Shown here: in pieces, positions 1-13,008 of the stretch
How the letters are laid out: each line of letters starts with the position of its first letter
Numbering within the stretch: the stretch's first letter is position 1
NCBI GenBank assembly: GCA_022702545.1
Contig: JAHRBC010000004.1
Span: 3,038,001-3,102,000 of the forward strand
Reading direction: 5' to 3'
From: Phycomyces nitens
Taxonomy: Eukaryota; Mucoromycota; Mucoromycetes; Mucorales; Phycomycetaceae
Length of the DNA stretch: 64,000 nt
Translations under genes and position numbers: made by a program
The notes under the pieces: model-generated
Seen by the model: the letters and a program-made list of their open reading frames with translations, nothing else
The model's database searches: none
What the model was told of the DNA's origin: nothing

Positions 1-642
1 TACTCATAGTCAGGCTGGTATTTCCATGCCTAGTCTTTCTTCATACTCTCCACCTCAACCAGAGACTAGTGTAAGCACTGGTCTGACCAATGGTCTGAGT
101 TCAAGCATGAGCAATTCATCTACAAATCTGAGTAGACCAAACTCATCTGCTGCAGCCAAAACACCCAAAGAATCTGGAGGAAACTTTGCCGAGAGAACCA
201 AGAGCAAACGGTTCTCACTTGGTTTATTCAGCAAGAAGGACAAGTACAAATTAAAAGAACCGACTTTACCTGAACAAACCCTCCCTTCAAAGTTGGAATC
301 GACTAATGAACAGCGCCTGGCAGACGGCACACTTATCCTTCACTACGGTAAGATATTATATACATGCATTGACAAGCATTCTAACCAATGTCTTTGTTTT
401 AACCACTAGCCCGTGCTTTGTGGGCATACGAAGCCAAGGTAAACTAAAGTAGACGATACATTTGAATGTCATTTGTGTACTAATTTCACTTTTACTAGAT
501 TGCAACCGAGCTTACATTTCAGCAAGGTGATATGATGGCAGTTCTCAACAAGCAAAGAGATGGTTGGTGGATGGTTGAGATTGCACATCCCAGACTTAAA
601 GTACGTGGTCTCGTACCAGGAAACTACATGGAGGGCATCTAA
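1..642 (+). CDS. SH3-domain protein, C-terminal part (5' end outside window)
   Basis: Three exons are visible: 1-347, 410-438 and 499-642, with GT-AG introns of 62 and 60 bp and matching phases. The first exon is open to the window edge, so the start is missing. The visible protein begins with a Ser/Thr/Pro/Asn-rich disordered stretch containing a basic patch (KSKRFSLGLFSKKDKYK). It ends in an SH3 fold: ALWAYEAK (the ALYDY strand), ELTFQQGDMM, the Trp pair in DGWWMVE, and GLVPGNYMEG (the GLFPSNYVE strand). The stop follows directly after the SH3 domain. SH3 domains bind proline-rich peptides, usually in actin, endocytosis or polarity scaffolds. The exact family cannot be told from this fragment. 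Confidence is high for the SH3 call and low for any specific role. Confidence 0.85.
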
Positions 643-1649
643 AGAAGACCTCCATATTCTAAATTCCCTACTCTTTTGCCATCCTTTATTCTCTTTGAAC
701 ATGTTCATACTGCCCAAAAATACTATCCTTTTTTTATTTTCAAAATAGGTTTATATTTATCCTCTCTCCCCACTCTTTCCTCTCATTTTCACTTTCACTC
801 ACTCACTTTTCACTCATATACTCTCCCATTCTTTCTTTTGTACATGCATACATGTATATATGTATGCATGTCTTACGGAATCGTTTATAAAAAAGAAGGA
901 GCTTTCTACCCTCTTTTCTTACCTGTCTGTAAAGAATAATAATAATAATAAAAGAAGTATACCAGACATTGGGTCCAGACGTAGGTTGTATAATGTCTTC
1001 CGCTTATCCAACATGTTTATCGTCCTAAAGTGACTTCTCAAAACGTCGGCTTTCTTTAAAGTCGTCTAAGCCGTTCTCTTTATCTCTTTATCTCTCTTCC
1101 ACAGCGTCGCCATTCAATCCACATTGCAAAACGAGCCTTCTTCCCCATGGTGTTCCAGTATAGATTTTAGGTTCATAATTCATCTTCAAATAGCTGTTGT
1201 GTCCTCTCATTTTTTTTGTGTGTGGGTTGTCCACTAGGAGTACTGCATCAAGAAATCTAAAATCCATTACATTTCCTTCATCTTCATCTTCCTTGTCTCT
1301 CTTCATATTTTCAGTTGTCGCCAGGGGGATGAAAAGGAAAGAACGCCAACTCCAAGATGCCTTACCGACGGTAAGCATCAGGAGATCCGCGTCTATAAGC
1401 ACGCGATTCCATAGGTGGTTGGTGGGCATCTATAGACAATTAAATGTCATTAAATTATTATTTTGTAAGCTATACACACACACAAATTATACATTTGTAT
1501 GCATGTATAGATATTATATAAACATATATATATATGTATATATAAGTTTTATATTATTATTTAAGGCTTACAGGAATCTGTAGGAGGCAGAGAAGGACTG
1601 GCAATACTATAAAAGATAAGATAATGTGTTCATAAGAGACCAAGGATAG
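643..1649. other. Intergenic, no gene called
   Basis: AT-rich 3' flank of the SH3 gene, with pyrimidine-rich stretches, a short AAT repeat near 937-951 and TA runs near 1510-1560. A few exon-like pieces occur on the plus strand: a frame after a ttccacag acceptor at about 1105, and a frame that includes MKRKERQLQDALPT and reaches a possible gtaagc donor near 1371. They do not join into a gene I can defend. Confidence 0.4.
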
Positions 1650-2834
1650 TTACCGTTCACGGGGTTCATCGTCCAGAGGGGGTTCATCACCACTAGTGCC
1701 TGAGGGAGGTCCTCCGTAACGAGGTGCACGATAGTTGTCCTTCTTGTTCAATCCAATATCCCTGTTTATCAATCATTTGTAAATATATAAATATATCAGA
1801 GAACCAAAAGGGTAGACTAGACTCCAAAAGTGCCAAGATATATATATATATATATTTACCAGTCAAGCTTAAGACGACGGCCTTCGACGCTGAAACCTTG
1901 GAACTTATCAAACGCATCTTCCGCATCTCTACGATCCTCAAACTCCACAAAGGAAAATCTGTTGTGTTTTGACCTCGTTAGATCTCCTGGCAACAACAAC
2001 AAGAGCATAATCTATTCTCGTAACCGTATCGCCACTCACCCTTTGTTCTTGTTAGTCAAGACGTCCATAGGAACAGTGACCTTTGCCAGGCGACCGTATC
2101 GTTCAAACATGGCAGCAACCTTTATGGAATATAATAAGAACCACGAGTTTGTTATCAACAAAAAACAGGTGTTTGCATATAATACTTACGTCGCGCTCCT
2201 GATAAGCATAAGGGAGATTTCCAACAAACAGAGTAGACGAAGACTTTCTGTCTTCTGCACTTCCCCTATAGTATACAAAGTGTCAGATTGCATACATGTA
2301 CATCTTTGAGCATATACGCGTGTCTTCTTTTTTTTTTAAAAAAAAAAGATTGGATATGAAAATCAATCATATTTCTTGATCTCCAAAATAAATCGATATG
2401 CAAATATGCATATATTTATACCTATCAACTGGTCGTCTAGACTGTCTAGGTCTTGGAGGTGGGCTAGAACGATATCCACGACGATCATCGTAGCGATCAT
2501 AGCGGTCATAGTAGCCACTTCCTCCGCGATCATAGCGGTCTGATCTTGGATAATCACGTTCATCTCTGTAGCTACCACGGTCATAATAGTCCCGTCTGTA
2601 GTATCCGCGATCATCGCCACGACTTGCGCTAGAATGGTGTCCATAGCGGTCATCGTCTCGGCTGTAACGACGGTCATCATAACGCGAAGAAGGACGACGA
2701 GGCGAAAAAGAACGATCACGAGAGCGTTCTTGTCGCAGAGGTGGTGGATAATCTGAAGATGGCTGGGATGGCTGCAGAGGTGGGGGTGGGGGTGGCAAAG
2801 AAGAGCCGCGAGGATCCATTACAGGTCTATCCAT
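1650..2834 (-). CDS. RRM RNA-binding protein with Arg/Asp/Tyr-rich N-terminus
   Basis: Five exons on the minus strand: 2834-2422, 2265-2190, 2119-2040, 1958-1860 and 1761-1650. Phases match throughout and give 259 residues. Residues 1-25 are proline-rich. Residues 35-135 are rich in Arg, Asp, Tyr and Ser (repeated DRYD, RRYS, YYDRG), like the disordered regions of splicing or mRNP proteins. One RRM follows, with RNP2 LFVGNL at 150-155 and RNP1 KGFSFVEF at 189-196, then an acidic tail. The RRM is split by three introns, one falling inside RNP1. The likely role is nuclear pre-mRNA processing or mRNP packaging, inferred from the domain order. An alternative final splice from CGTGAACG|gtaact would add only a few residues. 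The start at 2834 has a second in-frame ATG five codons later. Confidence 0.85.
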
Positions 2835-4153
2835 TGTTATATAACGAAAAAGGAAAAGGAAACAAAGAAATGATATGAAATGATTCTAGTGCGTAAGTTA
2901 AAGATTAGGTGTTGGCTAAAAAGCCACCCATCTGTTTTATAGTGCCTACGTCATTCTAATCGGAACGCAGATGCTATTTACACTCCCTTGCGTAATGGGT
3001 ACAAGATGATGGAGTGACGCAAAGACAACAGAAGGTAAATAAAAATGCAACGAGAAAGCAAACCGCTTTTTGGCCGCTTTGGGTGTCAGTAAGCTGGTTA
3101 GTTGGACTGAACAGGAACAAGAAAGTTAAAAAAGTGTACCTCGGATCAAAGAAAAGCCCGGTCAATCATTGCTATCATGGCCAACAAACCTTAGAATTAG
3201 AGTTTATAACCTCGATAAAAATCATGTTTCAATATTTGAGATGGCAGGATGCCAATAAAAATATAATAAAATTTACGTTTCTTTTTTAATATGCTGTAGA
3301 ATTGTGTCATTGTCTGGACAGAATCCACTCCAATGTGAGCCTTTGGCCTTTTTTTTCTCTTGCCTGGGTTCTCTTTATTGTCTATTGACTCTTTCCAATG
3401 TCGCATCAAATTGGCCTTTCATGTCTTGTTTCACTTTGAACAGGAATCACAGTATTGCTGACAAATTCTGGATTTGCAATCCCATGCCAAAAAGAAAGGT
3501 TAGATAGAATGGATCGGTTCTTTTTCTCAAAGATAATGATAATTATAAGAGATACAAAGATCTCTCTCTCTCTCTTTTGAGGGTCTAATGGAGACACAAT
3601 GGACTCCAAATAAAAATATACACATGTATATTTCTCCAATAATACATCCCATCCATCTGGCTGTATTTTTAATGAGTATTTGATTTGTTGGGTAAAAACG
3701 ACGTTTATTTAAGCCAAGGTATTCTCAAGATCAGGTGATTTATTTTCAGCCCAAAAGACTAGAGTGCTAAAAGGATGGTGCGATTTTGAAGGGACAAGAG
3801 AGTGTTTCAAGAAGGATTTGTAGTCATTCATTCATTCATTACAGAAAATAATGAAAAAAGAGAGGTAGCAATGATAATAATATTTATATAAAAAAAAAGG
3901 TATTCGTTTTCAAACAAATAAAAAATAATAATAATGAAATAACGGGGAAGACACCTGATACGATGCGTTTCTGTTCATGCTGGTAGGCCGAGAGCGCAGG
4001 GTAGGTTAAATGGTGGTGGAGATTGCGTTTTGACAATTCAGATATTAAATAAGATATGGTTGAATACATGGGAAAAGAATGTACATCTCATCTGTACAGT
4101 ACAAATGAGAAAGGGAGTTGAAGAGGGCTGGTTGGCGTTGGACTGGTATTAAT
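2835..4153. other. Intergenic, no gene seen
   Basis: This lies between the 5' end of the RRM gene and the 3' end of the adenylate kinase gene, so it should hold the RRM promoter and both UTRs. It is AT-rich with a CT microsatellite near 3560-3577 and an ATTC repeat near 3826-3840. The open frames are short and show no family or splice support. Confidence 0.5.
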
Positions 4154-5243
<1,090 letters not shown>

Positions 5244-7623
5244 GAGGAAAGGGTGGGAAGAAAGAAGAAGAGAATAAGACGGGGTAGAAAAATGCAGATT
5301 TTTATTTGATTTTCAATCAGGATTGATAAGATTTTTCCCTTTTATGGAGGATCTGTCGATAAGAGTTTATTGGATTCTTATTGGAGGACCAAAGTATGCA
5401 AAAGCACAACTTCTCCCTTCAAAAAAGAAAATCTCAACACAAATATCCTTCTGTTTATTACTATTTTATTTTATTTATTCGTGGTAAAATCCGGGATAAT
5501 ATGCTCTCTAGATTCTTATTGATCGAGCTGCAAAAGAAATATATATTTAAAAATAAATGACTCGACCAATCAGAAATATCATGTAAATCTGCGTAGAAAT
5601 ATATTGATATTTTTGAAGATTATACTCTATAGTGTATAATTTTGTGTAATTTACAAGAATTCGCAAGAGTTCTCAAGAATCGCAACATTATTTTTATTTC
5701 CTGATGATTACACTGAAAATATTCTTAAGATTAATAAATAAACATTTGCATGCATGCATAAATTATACTTGTTCAAAATGAAGGCCACTCACAATGTATA
5801 CTAGGGGTGATTCAAAAAAGAAAGAAAAAAATGCAAGTTTCAAGCCTCTTTCTAAGCAACACTGTTAAACCATAATCAAACATTATTTATAGTAATAGTA
5901 AAAGACACAAGAGGGGATAAACATACGGGCAGATATCGAGAGGGGTATTAATTGTTCAGGCGAGCAACATGGCCAGAAAATAAAGAGTAGAGACCTTTTT
6001 TCTATATCGTATATATAAAAAGCATGTCAGTCCCTATAAAAGATCGCATACTAGAAGCAAAAACAAAAACAAAAAATCAGGGCCATCAAAGTCTCAATGT
6101 TTGCCAAGTATCTTTTTATAGCAATTGCAGACCATTACAAAGAATATCTGGAATAAAATTCAGATTTTCTACAATATTAAGCAACAATTATGCTAAACAA
6201 CCACCCAATGTCAGCTATATCAATCCGCAAGTGTCATTGCTCAGAAAACTATGGCCATAAACATATTCAAGTATAAACTAATGAGTGCCTCACAAAAGAT
6301 ATTTATACAAGATTTCATGTCAAAATCACTTTGATTATGAACAATTGGGTTGATACTACGATAAGATGTCATGAGCCAGTTTAAATGGTTGTACGAGATA
6401 TACATTTGCAAAGAAAAGGTTTGTCCTACTTTTCATTGAAGACTGTTGGATATATATATGTATATGTATATATAATGCTTGTTTGGCACTCTAGCTCAAA
6501 GGTTCAAATAATTAGTTAGCCCAAGACTCCACCAAATGGTGAGTATACCCAATGCAAGTTTTTGTTCTCTCAAGATACACTGCCTCAACACACGTATAGT
6601 TACCAATCCCTTTCTTTAAAGATATCCAAACCGAGATTGTTTGTAAACTGATTGTATCAATAAAAAATAATAATGACTCTCATAACCTCTGAGATCGAGA
6701 CCTCGCAGTCATAAATTCCCACCAGATTATTCAAGAATTGTACATTACAAGAGTCAGTCCTCAAGTTCTCCAACGACTCCCTCCTTTTACTAGTCTCATG
6801 AGAACTGTGATTACTTTGCACAATTGGATTCCAAAATGCCATTGTCGCTAGACACACTCATATACCTTCCAGTCTGGCTATTATTAGGTTAATCTTGGAT
6901 ACACAAGAGAATGACCCAACCCAACCAAGACTGGGAGCTAGTTGTTTGATGGTATCCAAGGGACCTGGAGTTGGTAAGTTGATAGGCAATATAAATAAAG
7001 TGAGATTTGGATCTACTTTTAACCCCAAAATTGAGGCTTACTTGTGTCAATTACATATTTTTTTTACAAATCCAATTGGCTTATATTAGCAATATTTTAT
7101 TAAGAGAGATTAAGCGTATAATTTTTTTAATATATATATATATATACAAGTAAATACAAAAGACTACAATTCCAGTCTAATGGGATCTTGCAGAAATTGT
7201 GTACATGTGTGTGAAAAGAGTGCTTTCTATAAAAGTCCTGTTGATACCAACAATATCACTGTAAAGAACAAAGATGTTTTTGTAAAGCAATACCAATGCT
7301 TGGATAATCTTCAAGGGTCTGGTTTCCATAATAAGAAGGTCACTGTTGGTTGTTCAAAAGTGTAACATGCTGAGGATAAGAAATGTGGTACTCACTTGTG
7401 AGCTGGTATTTTAGTGTTACAGATAAAGACTTCACGATGACGCAGAATTTTTGGTTAGACTTTGTGATTTGTTTTAGCGACATGAGATCGTCCAAGATTT
7501 GAAGTCAAGGCTAATAACCATTATATTTTATTTTTATAGCGCTGATAATAATATAAACAACTTTCACCTGTTCTTGATCTACCAACTTCTTTCTTCTCTT
7601 TCCTTACTCCAAAAAACAACAAC
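5244..7623. other. Intergenic, 2.4 kb without a supported gene
   Basis: Very AT-rich, with A/T tracts and TA repeats near 6450-6475 and 7130-7147. Open frames reach at most 78 codons, show no recognisable protein family and lack convincing splice context. The left end should carry the adenylate kinase promoter and the right end the lipid phosphatase promoter. Old decayed repeats are possible but not shown. Confidence 0.45.
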
Positions 7624-9084
7624 ATGAGCTGTACAAAATGGCAGACTTCTCGGAGAAGGCGTATATTCCTCTCATATCTCAAAGACTGGCTACTAGTCTT
7701 TATCATGATTCTCCTCTTTTTCTCTCTTGACAAGATCCATCCTTTTCACAGAGAATTCTCGGTAAAAGACACACGATTGATGTTTACCAGCAAACCCGAG
7801 ACTGTACCAGTGTGGCTGTTGATTGTAAGTTCAATGGTTCATGTATTAGATTGGGTTTTATTCATTGGATTTGCCCACAAAGGTTGTTGCTATCCTTGCA
7901 CCAATGGTATTTATTGCTCTCGTTTCACTGGCAATAAAACGCAGTGGGAATGATTTCCACAATGGCTTCTTGGGTAAATACAACTATTCAGATCAAAAGG
8001 AAATTTCTAATACATGATTTATTTATTTTTAAAAAAAAGGTCTTTGCTTGTCATTGTCAATGACAATTATGGTTACCGAAGTAATAAAGGTTAGAACCTT
8101 TTATTATTTTTTGGAATCAATGTGAGATTTAATTTCAGATGAATCTTCAAGATCACCGTAGGAAGACCAAGACCAGATTTCTTTGCCAGATGCCATTTGC
8201 CCCCAGATGCTGTTGATCCACCCTTTGGACTCTCAAACTATACAATCTGTTTAGAGCCCGCAGATACCCCTGACATGATCGATGGCTTCAAAAGCTTCCC
8301 GAGTGGACATGCTTCCTGTAAGGACAGATATTATGGGTTGATTTTCCATGGGAAAACAGCGCAGACATTTAAAACCAAGTGTCAACATATATTCACCTGT
8401 CATTTTGCAAACAGTCTCATTTGCTGGCCTGGGATTCTTGGCATTTTACTTGGCGGGAAAAATGCATCTATTTGATGAGCTTGGGGTAACAATTTCTCAA
8501 GAGTGAAATGATGCGATGATTACTGATGGATCATTTTGGGTTTGTTATAGCATACCTATAAAGGGTTTATCTTTGCATTCCCTTGGCTTGGTGCACTATT
8601 GGTAGCCATTTCACGTACAAGGGATTACAAACATCACTGGACTGATGTTTTTGTTGGAGGTATCCTCGGTATGTATTGAACCTAATCACCTCTTTTTTTT
8701 TCAATTACACAATTTCACCCTGCCGAATTCTCATTGTCTTTCTTTCCAGGTGGCGCTCTGTCCTACTTTGCTTACCGGCAATATTTCCCTTCACTTACAC
8801 ATCCTTGCTGTGATAAGCCATACGGTGCTCGTATCCGCTCCAATGAGTTCCGCAACGCCTTCCCAGAAGCCGATGAAGCATGCCGACCTATTGATTTTGA
8901 TTCTGATCCTGATACCGTCAGTAGATACGCTTCAACAACTAGAAGACCTGACCGACCCCGTCCGCTTTCGTCTCCTGTACCACCTCCAGCCATTTTCCCA
9001 GCATCCAATCCACACACATACCGATTGAGTGGGTCAAACTCGACTTCTATCACTTATGCACCAAAAGCAAATAGCATGATTTGA
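7624..9084 (+). CDS. PAP2-superfamily lipid phosphate phosphatase (DPP1/LPP1-like)
   Basis: Seven exons: 7624-7824, 7883-7973, 8040-8089, 8152-8317, 8415-8485, 8551-8668 and 8750-9084. All introns are GT-AG, phases match, and the product is 343 residues. The family removes phosphate from phosphatidic acid, diacylglycerol pyrophosphate and related lipids at ER, vacuole or Golgi membranes. The three PAP2 signatures are complete: KX6RP at K114-P122, PSGHAS at 164-169, and SRX5HXXXD at S214-D225. Hydrophobic spans lie at about 22-38, 68-85, 100-113, 172-185, 198-213 and 226-240, consistent with a six-span membrane enzyme. The tail after residue 250 is Pro/Ser/Arg-rich and probably cytosolic. It converges with HOP2 across 346 bp. 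Confidence 0.94.
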
Positions 9085-9430
9085 AGATGTTCCCACAATT
9101 ATTCTCTGAATATATGTTTACCCATATATTCACCTTTTGCCGTCTTGGCATATGTATATAATCTGTATCTGCGACCAACATCCCTTTAGATAATCAGAAA
9201 ACCTCATTTATATTCACACAAACAAATAAAAAAAAACATACCTTTTGTTACACATCCAGCTTAAATTGTTGCGTCATTTCACGATTAAACAAGTAGATAT
9301 AGAAAGGATAAATGTAGGGGCGTAATACCGTGTCATTTTCAGGTACACACTGTGTTCCCTTGAGGATTTTATTAAAATAGAAGCCACCGACTTGTAAAAC
9401 CAAAAAAAACTCTCCTCTTGGTAAAAATTA
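9085..9430. other. Convergent 3' intergenic region (lipid phosphatase / HOP2)
   Basis: AT-rich tail-to-tail spacer. It has an AATAAA-like element near 9224 on the plus strand and should hold both polyadenylation sites. No other gene is seen. Confidence 0.5.
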
Positions 9431-10454
9431 CTATTCTAATGTATCATTTTCATAAGAGACCGGGTCTTCTTCAATCCCAAGTTCTTCCTGTGTGCAGTAG
9501 AATAAGCGATTAAAATATGCCTTTTTGCACCTTAATGTTTTACCATAATTTCAGCTGGTTTTCCTGGCATATGTTCTGTAAGAGCATTGAATATGTCTCT
9601 AAACTATATTTACATAAATTGGCCAGCCTGTCGGATCAAAAATATCGATATATAAGCTCTTACCAATTTTCTTCGGGTGCGCCATTCTTTTCTGTACAGC
9701 GCATAATCGGCATCACTCTTTTTTCGATCTTCTGGCGTGACAAGAACAGCACCCGATTTCAACACTTCCAAATGGTTTCTCATTTGGGAAATCTATTAAA
9801 TAGATTTCCGTGCTTGTTAGTAAATTATATATCCTCATTAAGTATACTAGTTATTCAGAACCTCCTCTTCTTTCTTCTTCAAAAGAGCCTTGGAAGATTC
9901 TGTGGTTGGTTCCTTTTTCAAGTCAGCCAAAGCTAAATAATAGTCATTACAATTGGACCTATTATATACACCACACCATTCTAATAACTGTTAATTGCTT
10001 ACTACGGCTCAGTTGGCGATTGGATTCTACCACAGCCTCGAGTTTGCCTTCAAGAACACTGGCTTGGACTTGCAGAGTCTCCAGGTCCTCTTTTTTAACC
10101 CCATCTTTACTCTACAGAAACCGCATTTATCAAATCATTAATCAGTCACATTCGGTTGAACAAGAACAACTTGCTTGTCTAGCTGCGTATATCTGCATTT
10201 TGCCATATGTTTTTGATATCAACTCGTCTTGTTCAGCCAAGCTATCTAAAGCTCTAACCACACTGGGCTTTGAGTACTTCCCATGTAGGTTATTAAAAAC
10301 ATCAGCTTTCCGATTGAACAAAGAGAAAAGTAGATTAGAAAGGTTACACGATGCATTGGCACCGAATTGTGACTTTACTGGCACTGTAAGGTCGGTTGAC
10401 CTTTTTCATGTACTTTAAGATCGTTTGTTCGCCTGTATGAGTAATAGTGGCCAT
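9431..10454 (-). CDS. HOP2: Homologous-pairing protein 2 (HOP2/TBPIP family)
   Basis: Seven exons: 10454-10379, 10305-10175, 10111-10003, 9932-9862, 9792-9664, 9603-9544 and 9487-9431. They total exactly 211 codons (210 residues), close to the family's usual ~217. HOP2 pairs with MND1 and helps DMC1/RAD51 pair homologous chromosomes in meiosis. Residues 1-70 form the winged-helix DNA-binding domain (RPYSATDVFNNL, VVRALDSLAEQ, SKTYGKMQIYAARQ). A coiled coil follows (LETLQVQASVLEGKLEAVVE), then the conserved ALYRKEWRTRRKL helix and the acidic end EELGIEEDP. Intron 2 uses a GC donor (gcaagt), which is needed to keep the frame. The start is the only ATG that gives the complete winged helix. Confidence 0.92.
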
Positions 10455-10877
10455 CAGTTTACTTTCATTGACTATCTTCATAAACAGCCTTACCTTCATC
10501 CTCTCTACCATCGTTGGCTGCCTTTCTTTTAACCATTTCTCGAGTGTCAAGAAAACAAAAGTAAAATTTGGTAAAAAGGATTACTGTGCATGGCCACCGT
10601 ATCTCATTTTCAAGACACGACAGTCACCATCAATGACGCGATTGCCAAGTTCCAAAGCATGTTTGTTGTCGGCTTTCCCCAGTTCCGTCTGACGTTTAAA
10701 TAAATACTTGGCTGATATGGAAGAAAAAGTGTGATTTATTTCTGCTGGTCTGAATTCTGTTTATCCAACTATATAATTTCTACCTTTGTGCAATTGTCTA
10801 TTAATACAAAAACCCCATTTATCTGGCAACTTTGCATGCTATTGAGAGTAGAGACTTTCCTTCCCCTATAGTAACGG
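10455..10877. other. HOP2 upstream flank up to the palindrome edge
   Basis: Holds the HOP2 promoter region and the orphan exon described separately. Between 10,712 and 10,877 the sequence is AT-rich and noncoding in appearance, up to the point where inverted-repeat identity begins. Confidence 0.5.
10581..10711 (-). pseudogene. Orphan C-terminal exon next to the palindrome
   Basis: A 131-bp exon-like segment on the minus strand. It follows a good acceptor (tcttccatatcag), stays open for 42 residues and ends in a stop. The peptide includes FKRQTELGKADNKHALELG and ends in RYGGHAQ. Its composition is much less AT-biased than its surroundings, as expected for coding sequence. I do not recognise the family. 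It ends 127 bp before the HOP2 start, on the same strand, and the palindrome begins 167 bp upstream of it. The rest of the gene is not seen next to it, so the gene may have been cut by the inverted-repeat rearrangement. Confidence 0.4.
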
Positions 10878-11109
10878 GTCAATACAATATCCGCCAAATA
10901 AAAAAAAGGTAACTTGTTTAGCTCTCTTGTTGTATTAGACTCACTTTTGTTTAACAAACGACGTCTGAAAACACACGAGTGAAAATATACTGCATTTACA
11001 GATATAAAAAAAAAGATATATTAAAGAAACTTGGTATTTTATGCCAACTCTTGCCTTTTTCATCTTGTCTATAAGATTTGGCATTGACATGCAATGGCTT
11101 TCACATACT

Positions 11110-12790
11110 TTAACGGTTGGTTTATTTCATTATTCATGGATTGGATAATACACCTCTTTAATAGTTATTAGAGCTGGTACTCTTGCCAATAAAATGCGCT
11201 CAAGATAACCCCACAACTTCTCAATAGGAATGAGATCTGGGAAATTTGGCGGCCATACCATTACTGAGATGCCGTGGCACATTTTCCAGTCTTCAGCCAG
11301 CTTCGACTTGTGACAAGGAGCATTATAATTACAGGTAAACTTTTTGTTATAAATTCCATTTAAAAATGTTCAAAAGAGAAGTTTTCTCCTAAATAAGTTG
11401 GTATAGGCCTACAGGTCGAGAATATTGACTATAGTCTTCAAAGGGTCAACTTTTCTTTTTCACCTACACACCCAACGGTTTACAAAACAGCCTTTTAATG
11501 CCTAATATGCTTTTTATAAATATCAAATAAATCATTCAAAGACCCATCTACATTATAGCCTGCATTACCTCAACGAAATAGAGTTCTTTCTCACCAATAA
11601 TATTGAGCTGTCCGAGTGTAGTCCAACTGCAATAAGAATAGGCGAATCAACCGGGGGTAACAATGCAATAAATGCTTCTGTATGACTCACACTTGTGCCG
11701 TTAAAAGTGAACTGTGTTGTGTTTAGTTTTCATAAAAGAAATGTTCTTGATCAACACTTTATAGCTATTCGAGAACATAGTAGTGTTCCTCGGATTGGAT
11801 AATCAAAGGATATAATGCAGAAAAACTGAACAAGATTGGGATATTTTTTACTTGATATACTTCTTTTACCGTTTTCTTTCTAGAGATAAATAGGTATTTC
11901 AAATATGGGATTTTTGGGGAAGAGTAAGAATATCGCAAAAGCCATAAGAAATCATTAGAAGCAAATCAACTTGTTTCAATAGTAAGGACAATAGTGAAAG
12001 TGTTGCACACGGACAAGTATGCGATTAGAAACCATTCTTGACCGAAAACTAATTATTAGCCTTAAGAGACTCTCCTTTTGCCAAAAAGTATCTCTAGAGC
12101 ATTCTACAGGTACTCAATGAGTATCCTTTTATTATTGAGCATATCTATTCCGTTGGAAAATAAAATCTCTCTCCTCACTCTTGGAAACATTTTTGAGCCA
12201 TGGAATAAATTTATTTGACAAGATATCGATGTATATCTATCTAGGTTTACAGTTCCTTATCTCACGATTGTCAAAGGCCCAAAATCATTACTCCACTCTC
12301 GATTTAGCTGTTGAAATGATGTTTATTCCCTCATACTTTTTGCCAATTCTTTGAAGCACTCTCTTTTGGAACAATCATTTTCTTTCAGATAGAAACAAGA
12401 GTCATCCGACCAGGTCGTATTTACCCATTTATTATCAGACCAACTTGCTCGCTCCATCCTACCAAAGTACAGTCTTGTATTTATCTCTCAGTCTAGGCTT
12501 ATGTGCAGTAACAAGTAATTGGAAGCCTAATTCCTTGACAGAGGCGATTATCGTTTCCTACAAATATTAATCGCCATGGTACATGATGACAATTTGAGAT
12601 TATTATGAAACGCAAATGGATTCACTTGACTGACCTTTTCCAAATGTTCATCTGCTCTTCCATTCAGTTTTCTTTTGTCGCTAGATTACTTTCAACAGAA
12701 AAAAATAGAAAGTCAAAAGTTGTGATGCATCTGCCGATTGTTTGTGCACTTGACAGTGGCATCTCGACCATGGTCGCAATCTGCCAGAGA
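11110..12790 (-). mobile_element. Decayed Tc1/mariner transposon, left-arm copy
   Basis: Read on the minus strand, 11,190-11,330 gives the end of a Tc1-type DDE catalytic core: NAPCHKSKLAEDWK, then PNFPDLIPIEKLWGYLER. These match the canonical QDNAPCH and SPDLNPIE.LWGYLER motifs. Upstream pieces (WSDDSCFYLKEN, then FGPLTIVR-like sequence) match the middle of the transposase but are interrupted by stops and frameshifts. The element cannot encode an active transposase as it stands. Ends and target-site duplications were not resolved. Confidence 0.75.
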
Positions 12791-13008
12791 AAATTTTGAC
12801 ATTGTAAACAAAGCATATACCCCAGTAGTTTTTGTCTTTATGGTATGTATATGGCTCAGATATATTATATCATGATTGTTAAATTGTAATGTTCTTTTGA
12901 GAAATAAAGAATTTTATTTAGAGAGAGAAAAAGGTATAAAAACTTGAGGTTTAAATCATGAATATAAATAAACTGCCTGTGACCATAAAATGTGTAGCAC
13001 TGCCAAAG

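Noticed and set aside
1088..1429. 113-codon minus-strand frame downstream of the RRM gene
   Set aside because: It has no recognisable domain, lies in a pyrimidine-rich plus-strand region, and competes with equally weak plus-strand exon-like pieces.
2363..2719. 118-codon minus-strand frame rich in Thr/Met/Ala
   Set aside because: Alternative-frame shadow of the Arg/Asp/Tyr-rich first exon of the RRM gene.
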